Of a DNA stretch of 37,612 bases, positions 33,704 to 37,612 are shown one piece after another (within the stretch, counting starts at the first letter, position 1; every line of letters starts with the position of its first letter). Source of the DNA: Planctomycetota bacterium (GTDB taxonomy: Bacteria > Planctomycetota > Planctomycetia > Pirellulales > Pirellulaceae). The notes under the pieces were generated by a model that saw only the letters and a program-made list of their open reading frames with translations, searched no databases and was not told the DNA's origin. A program made the translations under genes and the position numbers. The DNA is taken from NCBI GenBank assembly GCA_017303505.1, contig JAFLCP010000071.1, positions 1 to 37,612 on the forward strand. Reading direction: 5' to 3'.

Positions 33704-34318
33704 CTACCATTGGCGTCGGTAGACACCAAAGAAGAACAATTGTGGTTTGCCGGCGGGTGTTGTGTGCTCGTAGTGGCCACATTTCACCGTTCCGAAAGAT
33801 TGTCCAAGTATATTTGCCATGCTCTTCTCATCGTATTGTTGGATCCTTAGTCCACTGCATTTTTCCGGTCCACCGACGGCAAACGTCCCCACGATAAAGT
33901 AGCCACCGATAGGTAACGTTCGCATTAGCAAATCTAGATAGCGTTTGCGATCTCTGGCATCTGTGATGAAATGAAAAACCGCTCGATCGTGCCAGATGTC
34001 GAACTCCCCCAACGACTCAGCTTCGGTAATGTCGGCAATCATCCACTTTACTTGCGACGCTCGCTCGCCTAGTCGAGCTTTGGTTGCATCGACCGCTGTG
34101 CTGGAAATATCCAGCACAGCCACCTGGTTGAATCCCGAGTCGAGAAGACGATCAACGAGAAATGATTGCCCGCCCCCCACATCGATAACCTGGCCACGTT
34201 TTTCGCCGACAGCCAGGAGGATCAAATCCAGTGATTGCTTTGGATCAGGCTCGTACCAACTGACTTCGGTTGAGCACTTCGTTTGGTAGACGTTTTCCCA
34301 ATGCGTTGTCCGGTTCAT
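33704..34318 (-). CDS. Class I SAM-dependent methyltransferase
   Basis: A 204-residue soluble protein. It starts with HWENVYQTKCSTEVSWYEPD, a pattern common in a group of small bacterial methyltransferases related to the tellurite/thiopurine type. The SAM site is VIDVGGGQSFLVDRLL (motif I) with the acidic VLDIS at motif II, then IADITEAE and WHDRAVFHFI (catalytic loop region), and RTLPIGGYFIVGTF. It is intact and convergent with the P1B-4 ATPase. The substrate is unknown; this group is often seen beside metal or metalloid genes, so methylation of a metalloid, thiol or small toxin is possible but not shown. Confidence 0.9.
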   Translation of the reverse strand: MNRTTHWENVYQTKCSTEVSWYEPDPKQSLDLILLAVGEKRGQVIDVGGGQSFLVDRLLDSGFNQVAVLDISSTAVDATKARLGERASQVKWMIADITEAESLGEFDIWHDRAVFHFITDARDRKRYLDLLMRTLPIGGYFIVGTFAVGGPEKCSGLRIQQYDEKSMANILGQSFGTVKCGHYEHTTPAGKPQLFFFGVYRRQW

Positions 34319-34697
34319 GTAATTACCAGCTTTCGTAAGATTTTACAAAAAGATTGTAATCGGAAATTCGAACGCAACAAGCGGAATGAAATCTTGTCAG
34401 ATACCGGCGCGAAATCAGCCACGCACTGCAAGTTTTTCAACTTCATAATCGCCATCCTTTTGGGCAATTATTAGCAAGTTCTCGAATTATTTTTAGACAG
34501 GTTCCTAAAGCGATTTCCATGAGAGTACGGATTTCAAGTGCGATAAAACTCGGTAGCGGACGTAATCGAGATAAGATTTAAAGCTGAAAAAGTAGATTTT
34601 TACTTGCAGTTGCAAAGTCAATGGATGGGAATAAGCTTAGGAAGATTCTCGGCGATAGTTTTCAAATCCAAGGATAAATTGTGCCGAAAGGAATCAA
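34319..34697. other. Intergenic region of about 380 bases between two minus-strand genes
   Basis: AT-rich stretch with no reading frame worth calling on either strand (the best is about 20 codons), no strong hairpin with a T-tract, and no match to the shared ECF promoter motif. It probably marks the boundary between the metal island and the surface-glycan cluster. Confidence 0.6.
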
Positions 34698-35393
34698 CTA
34701 GATCCGATGAGCCACAAACATGCCCACCGTATGCGGGTAGTTTGGATCGATATGGAACACATGCGTCTGGCCCAGAAAATTAGCTAGTAGTTGATTATCT
34801 TTGCGACTGTGCCATTCGCCTCGGATCCAGCCTATGCGGTCCATCAACCCAAGGGCTGATAACTCGGAGACAATAAGGTACTCAGCACCTTCGCAGTCGA
34901 GCTTTAACAAATCGACCTCATCGATGCCGACGTCGCCTAAGAGTTGCCACAGATCTTTGGGCGTGATGGAATCCACCTGTAAGCCAAAGTCGCTCGGCCT
35001 GGGCTCCATAGAATTCCAAATGGTGGGAACATATTCGCTGACACGACTGTGCGAGACCGGGGATGCCAACATGCATTTTCCGCTCTCTTTGCTAATGGCG
35101 GCATTGATGAGCGTCAGTTTGTCTTTAGGAATGTGTTGAGTGTTACGTTCTAGCAGGTCAAAACTGTCTGGGTGTGGTTCAACGGCTACGATCTTTGCAT
35201 CCGGCCAACATTGATGGCACATTACCGTGAAACTACCGACGTGGGCACCAATATCGAGTATGAATCGCACAGTATGCGACCTTAAAGCGTTGATTTGATA
35301 CTCATCTTGGAAGACTGCGTTGGCGAATTGCGCGCTCGCCGGCTCGATGAAGAAGTCGCGACCATAAACTTGGTAGCAAGCTGGAAATTGCAT
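34698..35393 (-). CDS. FkbM family methyltransferase
   Basis: A 231-residue protein with the FkbM fold: SAM motif RFILDIGAHVGSFT, then IVAVEPHPDSFDLLERN, KLTLINAAISKESG and the typical late motif DLLKLDCEGAEYLIVSE. FkbM enzymes methylate hydroxyl groups on sugars or small molecules. It lies 18 bases after the glycosyltransferase gene on the same strand, so O-methylation of the transferred sugar is a reasonable inference. All SAM-binding positions are present. Confidence 0.94.
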   Translation of the reverse strand: MQFPACYQVYGRDFFIEPASAQFANAVFQDEYQINALRSHTVRFILDIGAHVGSFTVMCHQCWPDAKIVAVEPHPDSFDLLERNTQHIPKDKLTLINAAISKESGKCMLASPVSHSRVSEYVPTIWNSMEPRPSDFGLQVDSITPKDLWQLLGDVGIDEVDLLKLDCEGAEYLIVSELSALGLMDRIGWIRGEWHSRKDNQLLANFLGQTHVFHIDPNYPHTVGMFVAHRI

Positions 35394-35411
35394 ATCACAC
35401 GCCTTGTGAAT

Positions 35412-36719
35412 TCAGGAATCGAGAAATGTAAGTTCGATGGGCATTCGCTCATATTCGAGCCAATGACCGGTCCAGGTGCGATGGTTGCGTTGACGCAAAT
35501 GGCAAGTGGGGCGATCTAGACGCGAGAGCGTTAAGACGGTTTCGTCCCCTAGCTGATTGATATGCCAACAGCGTTCGCATTCGGCTGCTCCTTCGCCGAT
35601 CAGGCGGTCAGCCGCGAAAGACAACACGCGTTCATCGTAGCCAACACGTTTGTAAAGCGCTTTCTGGCCTTGGATGGAATCGATAACCCGTTGCTCGCTC
35701 GGTGTGGGGCTTTCATTGCGCCACAATACGCCACTCCATTTCGTCGCAAGTTCTTCCACCCAGCGGAAACACAATTCCTCGTTGGCCAACGAGTCCACGA
35801 ACCTGTTGCCGCCAAAACGCCATTTGTCTTGGCAGCGGTGCTGGAAAATGATCTGGCCACGGAAATCGAACTGTACAATCGTGTGGACATTCCAGCCCGG
35901 GCCGGCGCAGGGCATCGCATAATCAGAACCGAGGCGTCGCCAGCCCAGGTGAAAACACTCTTTGTCGCCATAGACGTGCTGAAACGTGAAGTCCGAATGC
36001 TCGGCGTAGAAGAGCGACAACCGCAACTCGCGATCGCAGCGGCGCTTGTCGATAAGATATTGACCGGACTCGAAGGCACGTTCGTGCTCGGAGACTTCGG
36101 GTTCCGCCATGTCAGGCATTCCGAAGACTCGCCACACACCTGGCTTGAGTGTCCAGCAGGCGTAGTCGGGCCAGAAAACCGCGCCATGACGCTTGTACTC
36201 CTCGCCGTCGAACAGATACGTGGGATCGCACACGACGCCATTGTCGGCGTCTAGGAATAGAACTTGGGCGAACGGTGAGTGGAGCGTTGCGTAGAGTTTC
36301 AACTCCCAACCACAGAGAATCCGGCACGGGTGCTGTTTTTCGATCTCACGAGCGTCGATGCACTCGACACCTAAAGGCTCGAGCAGTCGCTTCATGTAAG
36401 GATCCATTTCGCTGTCCCCCAGATACCATAGCTGGATTGGGAGCGTGCAACCGAAATGACGTAGCAAATTCACATTGACCCACACGCTCGGAAAGTACTT
36501 TAGACCTCCACCGGCAATGACGATGCCGCGCTCTTGGGAATAGGTCACGCGACTGGGCTTGAGATTGTCAACGTACGTGTCCACCAAGCGGCGATGAGCT
36601 TCGATCGTGTTGCTCCAATTTCCCCAGCCGCTGGGCCATGGCCCTGGTGGACTACTCGCGATCAGATCCAACATCGCTTCGGGAGTTATGTCCGGGTTTG
36701 CTTGATTGCAATTAGCCAT
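35412..36719 (-). CDS. Putative glycosyltransferase, GT71/MNN1-like alpha-mannosyltransferase type
   Basis: A 435-residue protein. ATG 36719 has AAGGAGAT at the right distance. Features of the GT71/MNN1 type: GIVIAGGGLKYFPSVWVNVN at the start of the fold, LPIQLWYLGDSEMDP, the metal/nucleotide-sugar motif VLFLDADNGVV (D157-A-D159), then YLFDGEEYKRHGAVFWPDY and FESGQYLIDKRR. A Trp-rich C-terminus follows (RTWTGHWLEYERMP). No signal peptide or membrane helix is obvious, so it is probably cytoplasmic. It overlaps the preceding Cys-rich gene by eight bases and is followed by FkbM. The donor and acceptor sugars cannot be told from sequence. Confidence 0.85.
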   Translation of the reverse strand: MANCNQANPDITPEAMLDLIASSPPGPWPSGWGNWSNTIEAHRRLVDTYVDNLKPSRVTYSQERGIVIAGGGLKYFPSVWVNVNLLRHFGCTLPIQLWYLGDSEMDPYMKRLLEPLGVECIDAREIEKQHPCRILCGWELKLYATLHSPFAQVLFLDADNGVVCDPTYLFDGEEYKRHGAVFWPDYACWTLKPGVWRVFGMPDMAEPEVSEHERAFESGQYLIDKRRCDRELRLSLFYAEHSDFTFQHVYGDKECFHLGWRRLGSDYAMPCAGPGWNVHTIVQFDFRGQIIFQHRCQDKWRFGGNRFVDSLANEELCFRWVEELATKWSGVLWRNESPTPSEQRVIDSIQGQKALYKRVGYDERVLSFAADRLIGEGAAECERCWHINQLGDETVLTLSRLDRPTCHLRQRNHRTWTGHWLEYERMPIELTFLDS

Positions 36720-37245
36720 GGGCAATCTCCTTCTTTTGAAACCGGCGCATGGCAAGCTTGAGATAGAAACCAATCAACAAGCGTGCGAGCGGAACAAATC
36801 GAATGGCCGGCAAGTGGTTGCTCCAGCGTTGGAGAATCTCTGTGGTAATTTGTCGCCGATTACGCAGGCATCCCGAAATGCCTTGCTGATTCATGAAGCT
36901 TCGCGTGTCTGAGCAACCGCATTGGGCTCGTGGAGGGAGGAGCCAACCTAAACCAATGCGTTGCAGGAAACTCCTCGTTCTCTCGATGAGGAATTCCATT
37001 TCAGTACCAACACCTCGCGCCGGTGGCTTCACGCACTCCAGCAACTCTTCGGTGGGGAGCATTCCAACGTAGGATCGATACTGAATGGCTTTACTGCATG
37101 TTACAGAGTTCTTAGTACGCGGATGAGTTTGCAGAATGCAGGCAGCACACGCGTCGCGTGCAATGGGGACTGGCATCTGTGCCAAGTCAGTAGAAACCTG
37201 GCAGTAGCCATCGACATTATGCGGACAATCTATTGGTTCACTCAT
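36712..37245 (-). CDS. Cys-rich protein of unknown function in the surface cluster
   Basis: A 177-residue protein. ATG 37245 has AGGAA upstream and overlaps the stop codon of the preceding gene (TGATG). The N-terminal part carries CPHNVDGYC, DACAACILQTHPR and VTCSKAIQYR, which look like a small metal- or Fe-S-binding Cys region. The middle part has CGCSDTRSFMNQQGISGCLR. The C-terminal region has two amphipathic or membrane-near helices (LARLLIGFYLKLAMRRF). I do not recognise the family. Tight coupling on both sides, with a Ser/Gly-rich secreted protein before and a glycosyltransferase after, suggests a role in modifying or exporting that protein. Confidence 0.82.
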   Translation of the reverse strand: MSEPIDCPHNVDGYCQVSTDLAQMPVPIARDACAACILQTHPRTKNSVTCSKAIQYRSYVGMLPTEELLECVKPPARGVGTEMEFLIERTRSFLQRIGLGWLLPPRAQCGCSDTRSFMNQQGISGCLRNRRQITTEILQRWSNHLPAIRFVPLARLLIGFYLKLAMRRFQKKEIAHG

Positions 37246-37612
37246 CACAGAATTTCCTGACAGCCGGTGTAAACGGTTTCCCCGAAATAAGAACCTGGAC
37301 GCGTCGGTTCCTTTCCGGCGCAAACACAGATGGGTTGAATCGGTCCCTGTGCAGTAGCGCATGGATCAGGAACGGAGACCGGCAGCCATGCAAAGCCCAT
37401 CCATTGGTAATAGCATGGACAACAGCAACCACTCGACGAACCGGAGTTGCTACTGCCGGACGATCCCGATCCGCTTGAACTTCCTGATGAACCAACCGAG
37501 CCAGAAGAACCAACGCCGCTGGAACCTCCCGAGGAGCCACCACTGGAAGCAGACGAACCGGTGGTGCCTGATATGCCAGAAGAGCCTGAGGAACTCGAGC
37601 TACCAGAAGTCC
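37245..37612 (-). CDS. Ser/Gly-rich secreted or surface protein with Cys-rich C-terminus (partial, N-terminus beyond right edge)
   Basis: Only the last 121 residues are visible; the frame is open to the window edge. The first 62 residues are almost all Ser and Gly in GSS/GSSG-type repeats. The remainder, about 59 residues, begins SGCCCPCYYQWMGFAW, is rich in Cys and Pro (eight Cys in all), and ends GETVYTGCQEIL. Ser/Gly runs of this kind are typical of flexible, often O-glycosylated surface or matrix proteins. The stop codon overlaps the start of the next gene by one base. The downstream glycosyltransferase and FkbM methyltransferase may decorate it (inference). Confidence 0.85.
   Translation of the reverse strand, partial: TSGSSSSSGSSGISGTTGSSASSGGSSGGSSGVGSSGSVGSSGSSSGSGSSGSSNSGSSSGCCCPCYYQWMGFAWLPVSVPDPCATAQGPIQPICVCAGKEPTRPGSYFGETVYTGCQEIL

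Noticed and set aside
35562..36254. Long plus-strand open frame of 230 codons opposite the glycosyltransferase gene.
   Set aside because: It has no ribosome-binding site or domain motif and mirrors the codon pattern of the well-supported glycosyltransferase on the other strand.
37238..37543. A minus-strand reading frame of 101 codons rich in Arg and Val at the right end.
   Set aside because: It overlaps in another frame the Ser/Gly-rich and Cys-rich coding sequence, which continues to the window edge and has a natural stop/start overlap with the next gene.

Overview
This window reads as a heavy-metal resistance island from a Gram-negative-type bacterium, most likely a marine planctomycete of the Rhodopirellula/Pirellulaceae kind. 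That assignment is inferred from several features: the moderate GC content, many secreted Cys- and His-rich proteins of no known family, lipoproteins with clear lipoboxes, ECF sigma control, and surface-glycan genes of planctomycete style. I could not run a search to confirm it. No tRNA, rRNA, CRISPR array, integrase or insertion sequence was seen.

Layout. (A) 1-8.1 kb, minus strand: a long transcription unit. In reading order it encodes a secreted Cys-rich protein, a 57-residue secreted CC-pair peptide, an intrinsic terminator, an ECF sigma factor, its zinc-finger anti-sigma factor with a Cys-rich periplasmic domain, a two-domain TRASH/YHS-like protein, a lipoprotein, a double-length membrane-fusion protein and a CusA/CzcA-type RND pump that runs off the left edge. 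(B) 8.15-11.7 kb: a broken methyltransferase diverging from copZ-copA (Cu+ chaperone and Cu+ ATPase). (C) 11.7-15.8 kb: a palindromic repeat, a broken acyltransferase, a very Cys-rich secreted protein, a frameshifted His-rich lipoprotein, a GNAT acetyltransferase and a His-rich coiled-coil secreted protein. (D) 16-21.4 kb, minus strand: an operon with a periplasmic HMA-domain protein, a MacB-like permease, an OB-like lipoprotein, an HlyD-type adaptor, an ABC ATPase and a second permease. (E) 21.6-33.6 kb: a divergent pair of Cys-rich secreted proteins, then on the plus strand a complete CzcC/B/A-type tripartite pump, another Cys/His-rich secreted protein, a novel Trp-repeat protein, a His-rich lipoprotein and a P1B-4 type metal ATPase. 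(F) 33.7-37.6 kb, minus strand: a class I methyltransferase, then a separate surface cluster with a Ser/Gly-rich secreted protein, a Cys-rich protein, a GT71-like glycosyltransferase and an FkbM methyltransferase.

The most interesting signal is regulatory. Five intergenic sites share a two-part motif, TGAAGG(A/G) then exactly 15 bases then C(A/G)TC(A/C/T)AA. They sit in the correct orientation before the sigma-factor unit, before copZA, before the divergent methyltransferase, before the 19-cysteine secreted protein and before the His-rich coiled-coil protein. A sixth, weaker match overlaps the sigma gene start. I read this as the promoter of the locally encoded ECF sigma factor, which would make the left half of the window one metal-stress regulon. 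The anti-sigma factor carries six periplasmic cysteines and could be the metal sensor. The second notable theme is a family of four unrecognised secreted Cys-rich proteins placed next to each pump module.
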